From positions 141,284 through 205,283 of the forward strand of contig NZ_JAEUFG010000010.1 of NCBI RefSeq assembly GCF_018588585.1: DNA of 64,000 bases, read 5' to 3'. This DNA is from Bacillus sp. SM2101 (lineage in GTDB: Bacteria; Bacillota; Bacilli; Bacillales; SM2101). Position 1 is the stretch's first letter; every line of letters starts with the position of its first letter. The notes beneath the pieces were generated by a model, which was not told the origin of the DNA, searched no databases, and saw only the letters and a list, made by a program, of their open reading frames with translations. Shown piece by piece: positions 1 through 7,448 of the stretch. The position numbers and the translations under genes are program-made.

Positions 1-906
1 TTCCTTGAAGATTCAGGATATTTAGCGAGAGTAGCTGTAGTGATGGATAGATTAATGGAGGCAATTGGCTTAAATGGAAAGGCATTTATTCCTATGATTA
101 TTGGTTTCGGATGTAACGTCCCAGGTGTTATGGCAGCTAGAACAATTGAGCAACCGAAAGAGCGACTGTTAACAATATTATTAACTCCTTTAATGTCTTG
201 CTCAGCAAGATTACCTGTATATGCGTTGTTTGCAGGGGCGTTCTTTATTAAACATCAAGCTGTCATCGTATTTTCATTGTATGTATTAGGAATTGTTGTT
301 GCGATGGTGCTAGCAAAATTGTTCTCTAGTATATTTTTCAAAGGAGAAAAATCACTGTTCGTCATGGAACTACCTCCTTATCGCATCCCTCAATTGTTAA
401 CATTGTCACGTAGTACGTGGGAGAAGGGAAAGGGATTTTTGAAAAAAGCGGGAACAATCATTTTTGCAGGTTCTGTTTTTATTTGGTTGTTAACATACTT
501 TGGACCAAGTGGTGTCGCTGAACAAATGGATAATAGCTTTTTAGCTTTAATAGGTGGTTATATAGCTCCTTTATTTGCCCCTTTAGGATTTGGCACATGG
601 CAAGCTGCCGCTTCGTTGATGACAGGTTTTTTTGCAAAAGAAGTTGTCGTATCGACGATGAATATTATTTACTATGCGCCTAACACAGACTCTTTACAAG
701 GCATGCTATCACAATATTATACACCAATCTCCGCTATTAGCTTTATGTCATTTGTCCTTTTATACGTACCTTGTCTTGCAACAGTAGCTACGATAAAAAA
801 AGAATCGAATTCGACGAAATGGACACTTTTTTCAGTTGGATATGCCCTAGTAATTGCTTATGTAATTTCTTTACTTATTTATCAAGTCGGAAAAATGTTT
901 TTATAG
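1..906 (+). CDS. feoB: Ferrous iron transport protein B, C-terminal part (cut by window start)
   Basis: The reading frame is open from base 1, so the gene begins before the window. The visible part is the membrane domain of FeoB, the GTP-driven ferrous iron permease of the cytoplasmic membrane. Family signatures are the opening FLEDSGYLARVAVVMD segment, the GFGCNVPG motif with its conserved Cys, and MSCSARLPVY, the second Gate motif. Several hydrophobic segments follow (for example YVLGIVVAMVL and the last 20 residues). The N-terminal G domain is outside the window. A FeoB-associated small protein follows 44 bp downstream, as is common in Firmicutes. The identification is firm; only the start is missing. 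Confidence 0.95.
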   Translation, partial: FLEDSGYLARVAVVMDRLMEAIGLNGKAFIPMIIGFGCNVPGVMAARTIEQPKERLLTILLTPLMSCSARLPVYALFAGAFFIKHQAVIVFSLYVLGIVVAMVLAKLFSSIFFKGEKSLFVMELPPYRIPQLLTLSRSTWEKGKGFLKKAGTIIFAGSVFIWLLTYFGPSGVAEQMDNSFLALIGGYIAPLFAPLGFGTWQAAASLMTGFFAKEVVVSTMNIIYYAPNTDSLQGMLSQYYTPISAISFMSFVLLYVPCLATVATIKKESNSTKWTLFSVGYALVIAYVISLLIYQVGKMFL

Positions 907-950
907 TAGTAAGTATAGATCACTGACTAAATATTAAAGGAAGTGATAAA

Positions 951-1139
951 ATGGTAATAAATATTGTCCTTGGAACATTGATTATCGGTTATGCGGCATT
1001 CATGCTCTTAAAATCATTAAAACGTAGCTCAAAAGGAAAATGTGCAAATTGTTCAAGTGCTTGCCAGCTTCCATGTGATCATACTTCAAAAGTACATGAT
1101 GAAGTTTCACAAGCTCCAGAAGAGCATACAGTTAAATAA
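951..1139 (+). CDS. FeoB-associated Cys-rich membrane protein
   Basis: A 62-residue protein with one N-terminal membrane segment (residues 2-20), then a basic stretch (KSLKRSSKGK) and a Cys cluster (CANCSSACQLPCDH) in a cytoplasmic tail. This layout is typical of the small FeoB-associated proteins encoded just after feoB in Firmicutes. Their function is unproven; the Cys cluster suggests metal handling near the FeoB exit. It has a good ribosome site (AAGGAAGTG) 8 bp before the ATG and probably shares the feoB transcript. Confidence 0.8.
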   Translation: MVINIVLGTLIIGYAAFMLLKSLKRSSKGKCANCSSACQLPCDHTSKVHDEVSQAPEEHTVK

Positions 1140-1401
1140 TGGAGGAGCATGGTTTCTTTTAGAGGAGATTTAACAAGGATGAGAAAATAAACCAATTTAG
1201 TAATTTGGCAGTCGTGGTCAAGGACTTTTCTATTAAAAAAGTTTCATCACCTTAAGGCATCATTTTATGTAATGAGTTCAGCTAAACAAGCTTTAAGCTA
1301 TCGTTAAAAAGAAGAAAAGATGTTGGAAACTTTTGTTGTATACCCGTAAATAATTAGAATGTATAAAAGTCTGTTAGAAATAACTATAAAGGAGTAGGCC
1401 T

Positions 1402-2667
1402 ATGGTGGAAAAAAGACAATTAACACCAGTATTAGAAGCTGTTAGTAAGGTTATGACACATGCTAAGCATGGTGAAATAGAAGAAGTATCAATAGATGAT
1501 TGCTATGGTCGTTTTCTTGCAGAAACGATTGTTGCAGATCACGATGTACCACATTTTGATCGCTCTGCTTTTGATGGCTTTGCGATACGAGCAGTAGATT
1601 CCATACATGCGAATCAACATAATCTTATTGAATTTGAAGTGGTTGAAGAAATAGGTGCTGGGCAGGTAGCATCAGAGACATTAACAGAAGGTCAAGCGAT
1701 ACGAATTATGACCGGAGCACGAATGCCTTCGACTGCAGACGCGATTGTAATGCTCGAATTAACTAAGCAATACGAACGTGATGGAAAAAAGTATATGTCT
1801 ATAAAGCGACCTTTTAAAGAAGGTGATAACGTTTCTTTTAAAGGTGAAGACACAAAAAAAGGTACTGTATTAGTTGAAAAAGGACATGTTATAAATCCAG
1901 GTATAAAAGCGTTATTAGCTACATTTGGTTATAGTACTGTAAAAGTAGGAAAAAAACCAAAAGTAGGTGTGTTTGCAACAGGGTCAGAACTACTTGATGT
2001 AGATATGCCTCTAGAGCCAGGAAAAATAAGAAATAGTAATTCCTACATGATCTGCGATCAAATAGAACGTTGTGGTGGAGAGGCCGTTTATCTTGGAAAG
2101 CTCATGGATGATTTTCAATCATGTTACGAGGCGATGAAAAATGCACTTCAACATGTTGATATTCTTATTACCACAGGCGGTGTTTCTATAGGAGACTTTG
2201 ATTACATACAAGAAATTTATAACAAGCTAGGAGCTGAACTCCTTTTCAACAAAATTTCAATGCGACCAGGCAGTGTGACTTCAGTTGCACAGTTAAATGG
2301 TCAGCTATTATTTGGCTTATCTGGGAATCCATCAGCCTGTTATGTTGGTTTTGAACTATATGCTCGTCCAATCATAAGGAGCCTATTATTTTCAGCACGT
2401 CCACACCTTCAAAAAATTCAAGCTACGCTTAATGAAGACTTCCCTAAAGCTAATCCTTTCACGAGATTTGTAAGGAGTAAGCTGTCATACCATGAAGGAA
2501 AAGTTTTTGTAGCACCGAGTGGTTTAGATAAATCAAATGTAGTTGTTTCTTTAGCTTCTACGAATGCGTTAATGATGTTACCAGGTGGCACTAGAGGATT
2601 TCAAAAAGGAATGCTGGTAGACGTGTTGTTACTTGAAGATCAAGAAGGTTGTCAATGGCCGTGGTGA
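1402..2667 (+). CDS. moeA: Molybdopterin molybdotransferase MoeA
   Basis: A 421-residue protein of normal MoeA length. MoeA inserts molybdate into adenylylated molybdopterin in the cytoplasm, the last step of Mo-cofactor synthesis. Visible marks are DVPHFDRSAFDGFAIR near residue 47, the GARMPSTADAIVMLE block near 105, the molybdopterin-binding TTGGVSIGDFD near 254, and MRPGSVTS and LSGNPSACYVGFEL further on. The start ATG follows AAAGGAG by 7 bp. It heads a compact group moeA-mobB-moaE-moaD with overlapping ends. The genes for MoaA, MoaB/MogA, MoaC and MoeB are not in the window and must lie elsewhere. Confidence 0.95.
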   Translation: MVEKRQLTPVLEAVSKVMTHAKHGEIEEVSIDDCYGRFLAETIVADHDVPHFDRSAFDGFAIRAVDSIHANQHNLIEFEVVEEIGAGQVASETLTEGQAIRIMTGARMPSTADAIVMLELTKQYERDGKKYMSIKRPFKEGDNVSFKGEDTKKGTVLVEKGHVINPGIKALLATFGYSTVKVGKKPKVGVFATGSELLDVDMPLEPGKIRNSNSYMICDQIERCGGEAVYLGKLMDDFQSCYEAMKNALQHVDILITTGGVSIGDFDYIQEIYNKLGAELLFNKISMRPGSVTSVAQLNGQLLFGLSGNPSACYVGFELYARPIIRSLLFSARPHLQKIQATLNEDFPKANPFTRFVRSKLSYHEGKVFVAPSGLDKSNVVVSLASTNALMMLPGGTRGFQKGMLVDVLLLEDQEGCQWPW

Positions 2668-3188
2668 ATACACCAGTAATTTTACAAATAGTAGGGTATC
2701 AAAATAGTGGGAAAACCACTTTAGTTGAACGCTTTGTGCATGAATCAGTCAAACAAAGTTTAAAGGTTGGCACAATTAAACATCACGGACACGGTGGCAA
2801 ACCAAAGGCAAATGATGTAGGGAAAGACACATATCGTCACCGGCAAGCTGGTGCAGTCATAACTGGGGTTGAGGGGGAAGGGACTGTTCACATTCATATT
2901 GAAAATGTCGAAACTTCCTTGAAGCAATTACTACACATGTATAATCCATTTGGCCTAGACATCATTTTTGTAGAGGGTTATAAACAAGCACAATTTCCGA
3001 AAATTGTTTTGTTACGGTCTGTAGAAGATATCCATTTATGTAACGAATTAACGAACGTGTTAGCTATTATAAAATGGTTCGATCATCATCAATTTGATGA
3101 GATTCCATATAAAGTGTTCAATATTGGTGAGCATGAAAAATATATTCCGACGATTTTACAAAATGTGAGGAGACGACATGGACAATAA
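2655..3188 (+). CDS. mobB: Molybdopterin-guanine dinucleotide biosynthesis adaptor protein MobB
   Basis: A 177-residue P-loop protein; the Walker A motif is GYQNSGKTT near residue 14, followed by TIKHHGHG, both typical of MobB. MobB assists MobA in attaching GMP to molybdopterin. I start it at ATG 2655, six bases after AAGAAGG. A TTG at 2649 is only one base behind that site and therefore less likely. The gene overlaps the end of moeA by 13 bp and the start of moaE by 11 bp, so the genes are probably translationally coupled. Confidence 0.92.
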   Translation: MAVVNTPVILQIVGYQNSGKTTLVERFVHESVKQSLKVGTIKHHGHGGKPKANDVGKDTYRHRQAGAVITGVEGEGTVHIHIENVETSLKQLLHMYNPFGLDIIFVEGYKQAQFPKIVLLRSVEDIHLCNELTNVLAIIKWFDHHQFDEIPYKVFNIGEHEKYIPTILQNVRRRHGQ

Positions 3189-3651
3189 AAATTTTTCATT
3201 GACTGAAGATCCAATTCGAGTTCAAGAATTAATAGATAAAGTAGTTAGGCGTGAAGCAGGAGCGGTAACTACTTTCATCGGTACAGTGAGAGAGTTTACA
3301 AAGGGAAAGCGAACTTTATTTTTACAATATGAATCATATGTTACGATGGCTGAAAAAAAACTAGCACAAATAGGTGAAGAAATAACAGAGAAATGGCCTG
3401 ATGCTAAAGTAGCGATCACTCATCGAATCGGTAGGTTAGAAATATCAGACATTGCAGTGGTCATTGCTGTATCAACACCTCACAGAAAAGATGCTTATGA
3501 GGCGAATGAGTATGCGATTGAACGTATAAAGCAAATTGTTCCTATTTGGAAAAAAGAGCATTGGGAAAATGGTGAAAAATGGATTGGAGATCAACTGGAA
3601 CAAAATGAATACCCAACAGGACAACCTGAGGAGGAGCATATCAATGATTAA
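3178..3651 (+). CDS. moaE: Molybdopterin synthase catalytic subunit MoaE
   Basis: A 157-residue MoaE, the large subunit of molybdopterin synthase, which transfers sulfur from MoaD to precursor Z in the cytoplasm. The family blocks are GAVTTFIGTVREFTKGK (residues 24-40), YESYVTMAEKKLAQI, HRIGRLEISD, and the Lys-rich catalytic end IWKKEHWENGEKWIGD. The ATG follows GGAGACGAC and overlaps mobB by 11 bp; the end overlaps moaD by 8 bp. Confidence 0.95.
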   Translation: MDNKNFSLTEDPIRVQELIDKVVRREAGAVTTFIGTVREFTKGKRTLFLQYESYVTMAEKKLAQIGEEITEKWPDAKVAITHRIGRLEISDIAVVIAVSTPHRKDAYEANEYAIERIKQIVPIWKKEHWENGEKWIGDQLEQNEYPTGQPEEEHIND

Positions 3652-3877
3652 AGTTTTACTTTTTGCACATTTGCAGGATGAGGTAGGTAAAGAAACGATA
3701 ACGATAGATAAGGCACCTCTAACAATTGCTGAATTAAAAGTATTGCTATCAGACCAATTTGAACTACAAAATGTAGAACAATTAATGTTTGCTATAAATG
3801 AAGAGTATGCACAAGTGAATGATGTCATCCAAGCAGGGGATATTGTTGCACTTATTCCACCTGTAAGCGGAGGGTGA
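3644..3877 (+). CDS. moaD: Molybdopterin synthase sulfur carrier subunit MoaD
   Basis: A 77-residue ubiquitin-fold sulfur carrier. It ends in PPVSGG, with the C-terminal Gly-Gly that is adenylylated and thiocarboxylated before sulfur is passed to precursor Z. The longer frame opening at 3536 is not the gene. ATG 3644 sits 8 bp after GGAGGAG, overlaps the end of moaE, and gives the usual MoaD beginning (MIKVLLFAHLQDEVG). It is the last gene of the Mo-cofactor group and is followed by a terminator. Confidence 0.95.
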   Translation: MIKVLLFAHLQDEVGKETITIDKAPLTIAELKVLLSDQFELQNVEQLMFAINEEYAQVNDVIQAGDIVALIPPVSGG

Positions 3878-3902
3878 AAATAAAGATTATATTAACCACC
3901 AG

Positions 3903-3935
3903 AAAAAGTGAGTCGACTGATGACTCACTTTTTTG
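3903..3935 (+). terminator. Rho-independent terminator after moaD
   Basis: A 10-bp perfect stem (AAAGTGAGTC at 3905-3914 pairing with GACTCACTTT at 3922-3931, 7-base loop) runs into a T tract. It lies 27 bp after the moaD stop and closes the molybdenum cofactor group. Confidence 0.85.
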
Positions 3936-3969
3936 TTAGCCAATATTTCATCAGTGTTATGTTGATTAA

Positions 3970-4128
3970 CCTTCTCTAATAAAGCATTATCCTTACATTT
4001 ATAATGAGAATTCAGAAAATGTACAAATGATAGAGATATATAATACGCTATACTCTGTTTTAGAGGAACATTTTGGAATGTACATTAAAAAAGGGGAAGA
4101 AAGTGAGTTGGAAAATGAAAAAGGATAA
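3970..4128 (+). pseudogene. Short open stretch, probable gene remnant
   Basis: A 52-codon stretch between in-frame stops reads like real protein (for example YNTLYSVLEEHFG, then an acidic end), but has no start codon with a ribosome site. The rest of 3936-4452 is broken in all frames, though another coding-like patch ends at about 4450 (EEVLEAY, then after a frame change YYNWGFTSFERLGKGG). I read the region as debris of one or two decayed genes. No family is recognised. Confidence 0.3.
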
Positions 4129-4452
4129 TTAGATATAACTTATTTTACTTATCTATTTTAGTGTATCAGGATATTCGTATACATTATGTAGTGAGAAAAA
4201 ATACTAATGGATTTTTTATAACGAAATCTCAGATTATAGCCGTAGAGCCAGTATTGTTGCTCTATCTAATATTACTTTAATCTTTCCATAAATTATTTTG
4301 GTTGAACTGAGCCAAAATGATACAAGTAGTGAAGAATTCTGAATAACTTCTGACATTGAAACGGCATCAAGTGAAGAAGTACTCGAAGCTTATTAAAATA
4401 TTATAATTGGGGTTTTACATCTTTTGAACGATTAGGGAAAGGAGGGAGAAGG

Positions 4453-4958
4453 ATGAAGTTTAGCTGGAAAAATCTTATTATTATAGTCATTTTAACTAAC
4501 TTAGCTACCTTTTATTGTGTTAAGGTTTTTTTTCCAACAACAGTTATAAAAAATAATTATCTATTTAAACTCGCAGGTAAGGGTGAGTATTGGGAGGTGA
4601 AAGATTATCAAATTGCATGGAAATCTAATAAAGGAGCAATTGAAGGTAGCGAAGAAATAACCTATCTGGGAGATCCTCAGCAACTAGAAGGAAAAATTGA
4701 AGTAAAAGTATATGATTATTTTAGAGATGCATTGTACCTCACAGTGTAGGAGAAACAGATGCGGAACAGTTTGTGAAATATGTCTCAATTAAAAGAGGTG
4801 GTGGAGGGGCTTATCCTGATAATAGCCTGTCTTTTGAAGATATTATGGAGCAAACTATTTTTGAATTTAGCTGGAGAACCAAAGATGGAAAAAATCATAA
4901 AGAGAAAGTTAAGTTGGAATTAGATTATGACCAACGATATATAAACCATATAAAATGA
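4453..4958 (+). pseudogene. Frameshifted gene for a small membrane-anchored protein
   Basis: The first frame starts at ATG 4453 behind GGAGGGAGAAGG and encodes an N-terminal membrane segment (residues 7-27) and a polar domain, stopping at 4749. At about 4730-4745 the coding sense moves to another frame, which continues without a stop (VPHSVGETDAEQFVKYVS and onward, ending ELDYDQRYINHIK) to 4958. Joined, the two parts give one protein of about 167 residues. A single indel near 4735 would explain this, whether a true mutation or a sequencing error. The product family is not recognised. Confidence 0.6.
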
Positions 4959-4994
4959 ACAATCCAACCATTTCTAATGAGCTATTTATCTACA

Positions 4995-5045
4995 CGAAAA
5001 CAAATCCAATACTCCCATGAAAGAATGAGTCTGGGGTTATTGGAT
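4995..5045 (-). terminator. Probable terminator of the sigma-54 activator gene
   Basis: On the minus strand, ATCCAATAACCCCA (5045-5032) can pair with TGGGAGTATTGGAT (5017-5004) with two internal mismatches, followed by TTGTTTT. It lies 37 bp after the stop codon of the minus-strand regulator. Confidence 0.5.
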
Positions 5046-5081
5046 CGAGAATTTTACGACTATATTATAGGAAGATATTTC

Positions 5082-6806
5082 TTACATATAATGGGTTTGC
5101 TCTTTTATAGCATAGTTTTTTATTTTTTCATAAAGCGTGGAGCGACTAATTCCTAACAAATGAGCGGCTTTAGTTCGATTACCGTTTGTTTGGATAAGCG
5201 CTTGAATGATCAGTGATTTTTCAGACTCTTTCAGTAGATTTTTTTGATTAGTAAAATATCCATTATTAAAGCTATGAAAAGTAGGTTGTGTTTGTTGAAG
5301 TCCATGTGTAAGCTCTTCAAATTGAATATGTAGTGGCTCAATCCATTTTGTATTAGTAAAGTGATAAGCTCGTTCAATAATATTCTCAAGTTGTCGTACA
5401 TTGCCTGGCCAATCATATTGTTGAAGCTTTTCAATGCCACCGTTTGAAATACCAACGATAGTGCGCTTTGTTTTGGCATTACATTTTTCAATGAAGTGAT
5501 TACATAGTAAAGGGATGTCCTCCATACGTTCATTTAAAGGAGGGATATGGAGTTGAATGACATTTATTCGATAGTATAAATCTTCTCTAAAATTTCCTTT
5601 AGCTATTAACTCAATTAAATTCTTATTTGTAGCTGCTATAATTCTCACGTCAACCTTGATCGTTTTTGTGCCACCAACTCTTTCAAACTCTCTTTCTTGT
5701 AAAACACGTAATAGCTTTGCTTGGAGAGATAAGGGCATATCACCTATTTCATCTAAAAACAGGGTACCTTCATGGGCTAATTCAAATTTACCTGGTTTTC
5801 CTCCTTTTTTCGCACCAGTAAAGGCACCAGAAGTATAGCCGAAAATCTCTGCTTCTAACAGCTCTTCAGGAATGGCTGCACAGTTAATTTTGATGAATTT
5901 CCCTTTTCTACCTGATGAAAAATGGATACCATCTGCTATTAATTCTTTCCCTGTGCCACTTTTTCCAGAAATTAGAATAGTAGAAAACGATTGTGCGGCT
6001 ATTAGTGCTTGTTGTTTTAAGTCTTCCATTCTTTCACTTCGAGAAATAATGTGTGTAAAATAATTTGCGCTTTGTTTCGTAGATACTAAATCTCTAGCAA
6101 CCTGCTCATAATCAGTAATATCCTTTAAAACTACCATTCCCCCAGTCACTGTTTGCCATTGTAGCAGAGGAATAAAAGAAGCAATCACTGATGTTGTACC
6201 TATCGATAGTTGCTTATGCTTAATAATGGTCTTAGATTGAATTGTAGATTTTAAATAATTTGAAATTGCTGGAGAGATTTCTTCAATAGAGTGATTTATA
6301 AGTTGGTTTTTTTCATAGTTAAGGATATTAGTTGCAGATGTGTTAACGGATGTAATTGTGAGATGTAAGTTAACAGAGATAACGGACTCTTCTAAGTTAT
6401 TAATTAATAAATTGAGACGTTCTGTTAAGCTTTGACTTTCTGTTATTAATCCTCGAATGAGTTCAGACTTTGTAAGTACGCCTACCACTCTTTGTTGATC
6501 GTTTAGAACGATGGCATGACCAACATTTTCTTGCACTAGCAAGTCTTTTGCATAATATACATTATCATTTTCATTAAGTGTTACTACGTTTTTTTTTATG
6601 TATGGAGTGATTTCTTTTGCTAAATCTCCTGAATCAAGTAAACAACGATAGAGGGAATATTTGGTGACAATTCCTACGAATTTTTTGTTATTTAATACGC
6701 AAGCGATATCCTGACGAAAGTGTAAAAAAGCTTGAAGAACTTCACGAACGGAGCTCGTAGGTACTACTTTGATAAATTGAAATGAAGTGATTTGACGAAT
6801 TTCTAT
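5082..6806 (-). CDS. Sigma-54-dependent transcriptional activator with CBS-PAS-AAA+-HTH domains
   Basis: About 574 residues. Order: a pair of CBS repeats (about 1-125; VVGVLTKSELIRGL closes the second), a PAS domain (about 130-230), an AAA+ domain with Walker A GKSGTGKE near 281 and the sigma-54 contact loop GAFTGA near 327, LDEIGDMP, and a C-terminal Fis-type helix-turn-helix (GNRTKAAHLLGISRSTLYEKI). The first usual start codon is TTG 6542, which would remove most of the CBS pair. The frame stays open and protein-like 88 codons further to an ATA at 6806. That ATA lies 8 bases after AAAAGGGGG and about 23 bases after a good promoter, so I place the start there although ATA is not a normal start. 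CBS and PAS domains suggest sensing of a nucleotide or acyl-CoA signal. It probably activates the divergent operon at 7449. Confidence 0.88.
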   Translation of the reverse strand: MEIRQITSFQFIKVVPTSSVREVLQAFLHFRQDIACVLNNKKFVGIVTKYSLYRCLLDSGDLAKEITPYIKKNVVTLNENDNVYYAKDLLVQENVGHAIVLNDQQRVVGVLTKSELIRGLITESQSLTERLNLLINNLEESVISVNLHLTITSVNTSATNILNYEKNQLINHSIEEISPAISNYLKSTIQSKTIIKHKQLSIGTTSVIASFIPLLQWQTVTGGMVVLKDITDYEQVARDLVSTKQSANYFTHIISRSERMEDLKQQALIAAQSFSTILISGKSGTGKELIADGIHFSSGRKGKFIKINCAAIPEELLEAEIFGYTSGAFTGAKKGGKPGKFELAHEGTLFLDEIGDMPLSLQAKLLRVLQEREFERVGGTKTIKVDVRIIAATNKNLIELIAKGNFREDLYYRINVIQLHIPPLNERMEDIPLLCNHFIEKCNAKTKRTIVGISNGGIEKLQQYDWPGNVRQLENIIERAYHFTNTKWIEPLHIQFEELTHGLQQTQPTFHSFNNGYFTNQKNLLKESEKSLIIQALIQTNGNRTKAAHLLGISRSTLYEKIKNYAIKEQTHYM

Positions 6807-6835
6807 AAGGATAACCCCCTTTTCCGTATGTTGTA

Positions 6836-6864
6836 ATTGTATTAAAAAAATTTTGAATATTCAA
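6836..6864 (-). promoter_or_regulatory. Sigma-A-type promoter of the sigma-54 activator gene
   Basis: On the minus strand a -35 box TTGAAT (6864-6859) and a -10 box TACAAT (6841-6836) are separated by exactly 17 bp. Transcription would begin near 6829, leaving a leader of about 23 bases that contains AAAAGGGGG (6823-6815). This placement supports a translation start near 6806. Confidence 0.6.
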
Positions 6865-6999
6865 CACATTTGTCCGGTTTCTGTACAGTCGTAAGTTACT
6901 ACGGACATATGTAACGATGCTAACAGCAATATATAATCGATATTTTCTAAGGAATATTTGTGTATGAAATTCCGTCGTATGAGTTAAGTACACCACATT

Positions 7000-7348
7000 T
7001 ATGGATCAAATACTTAGTTATATGGGTCAAATTACAATATTTACGGGTCAAAAACTCAGTTATATGGGTCAAATTACAATATTTACGGGTCAAAAATTCA
7101 GTTATATGTGTCAAATTACAATATTTACGGGTCAAAAATTCAGTTATATGTGTCAAATTACAATATTGACGGGTCAAAGACTCAGTTATATGGGTCAAAT
7201 TACAATATTTACGGGTCAAAAATTCAATTATATGGGTCAAATTACAATATTGACGGGTCAAAAATTCAGTTATATGTGTCAAATTACAATATTTACGGGT
7301 CAAAAATTCAATTATATGAGCTAAATCACTATATTTATCGGTCAAATT
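7000..7348 (+). promoter_or_regulatory. Phased array of 17 GGGTCAAA boxes, probable upstream activator sequence
   Basis: The core GGGTCAA or a close variant recurs with its T at 7006, 7027, 7048, 7069, 7090, 7111, 7132, 7153, 7174, 7195, 7216, 7237, 7258, 7279, 7300, 7321 and 7342: every step is exactly 21 bp, two helical turns. The flanks alternate between two types (ATGGGTCAAATTACAATAT and TTACGGGTCAAAAATTCAGT), giving a 42-bp higher-order repeat. The outer boxes (7006, 7321) are degenerate. Type B cores are partly palindromic (TTGACGGGTCAA in two copies). The array ends 22 bp before a sigma-54 promoter and lies next to a divergent sigma-54 activator gene, so I infer it is the activator's binding region. 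Open frames inside it result from the 3n period. Confidence 0.75.
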
Positions 7349-7364
7349 CATTGATTTACTTATT

Positions 7365-7381
7365 TGGCACAACATTTGCAT
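7365..7381 (+). promoter_or_regulatory. Sigma-54 (-24/-12) promoter
   Basis: TGGCAC-N5-TTGCAT matches the sigma-54 consensus TGGCAC-N5-TTGCW at every defined base; GG of -24 is at 7366-7367 and GC of -12 at 7378-7379. Transcription would start near 7391, about 58 bases before the first gene at 7449. A sigma-54 activator gene is divergent next to it. Confidence 0.88.
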
Positions 7382-7448
7382 AAAGCTATTTGTAGGATTT
7401 CTTTTATATTCATCTACTTATTTTTCTTGCTTATAAGGGGGCTAATTA

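Noticed and set aside
1140..1401. Molybdenum-cofactor riboswitch before moeA
   Set aside because: The 262-bp gap shows no recognisable Moco-RNA conserved core, and no terminator-like stem precedes moeA.
3472..3828. Minus-strand open frame over moaE and moaD
   Set aside because: It is antisense to two well-identified genes and shows no protein-like character or ribosome site.
7000..7348. CRISPR array
   Set aside because: The units are contiguous and the stretches between cores are themselves repeated, not unique spacers; no cas genes are present.
7000..7348. Iteron-type replication origin
   Set aside because: 21-22 bp direct repeats recall plasmid iterons, but there is no rep gene, the surroundings are chromosomal, and a sigma-54 promoter and activator gene adjoin the array.
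6947..7383. Overlapping open frames of 69-144 codons on both strands across the repeat array
   Set aside because: The 21-bp period is a multiple of three, so any stop-free unit gives long repetitive frames. The translations are simple repeats, occur in several frames and on both strands, and have no ribosome sites.
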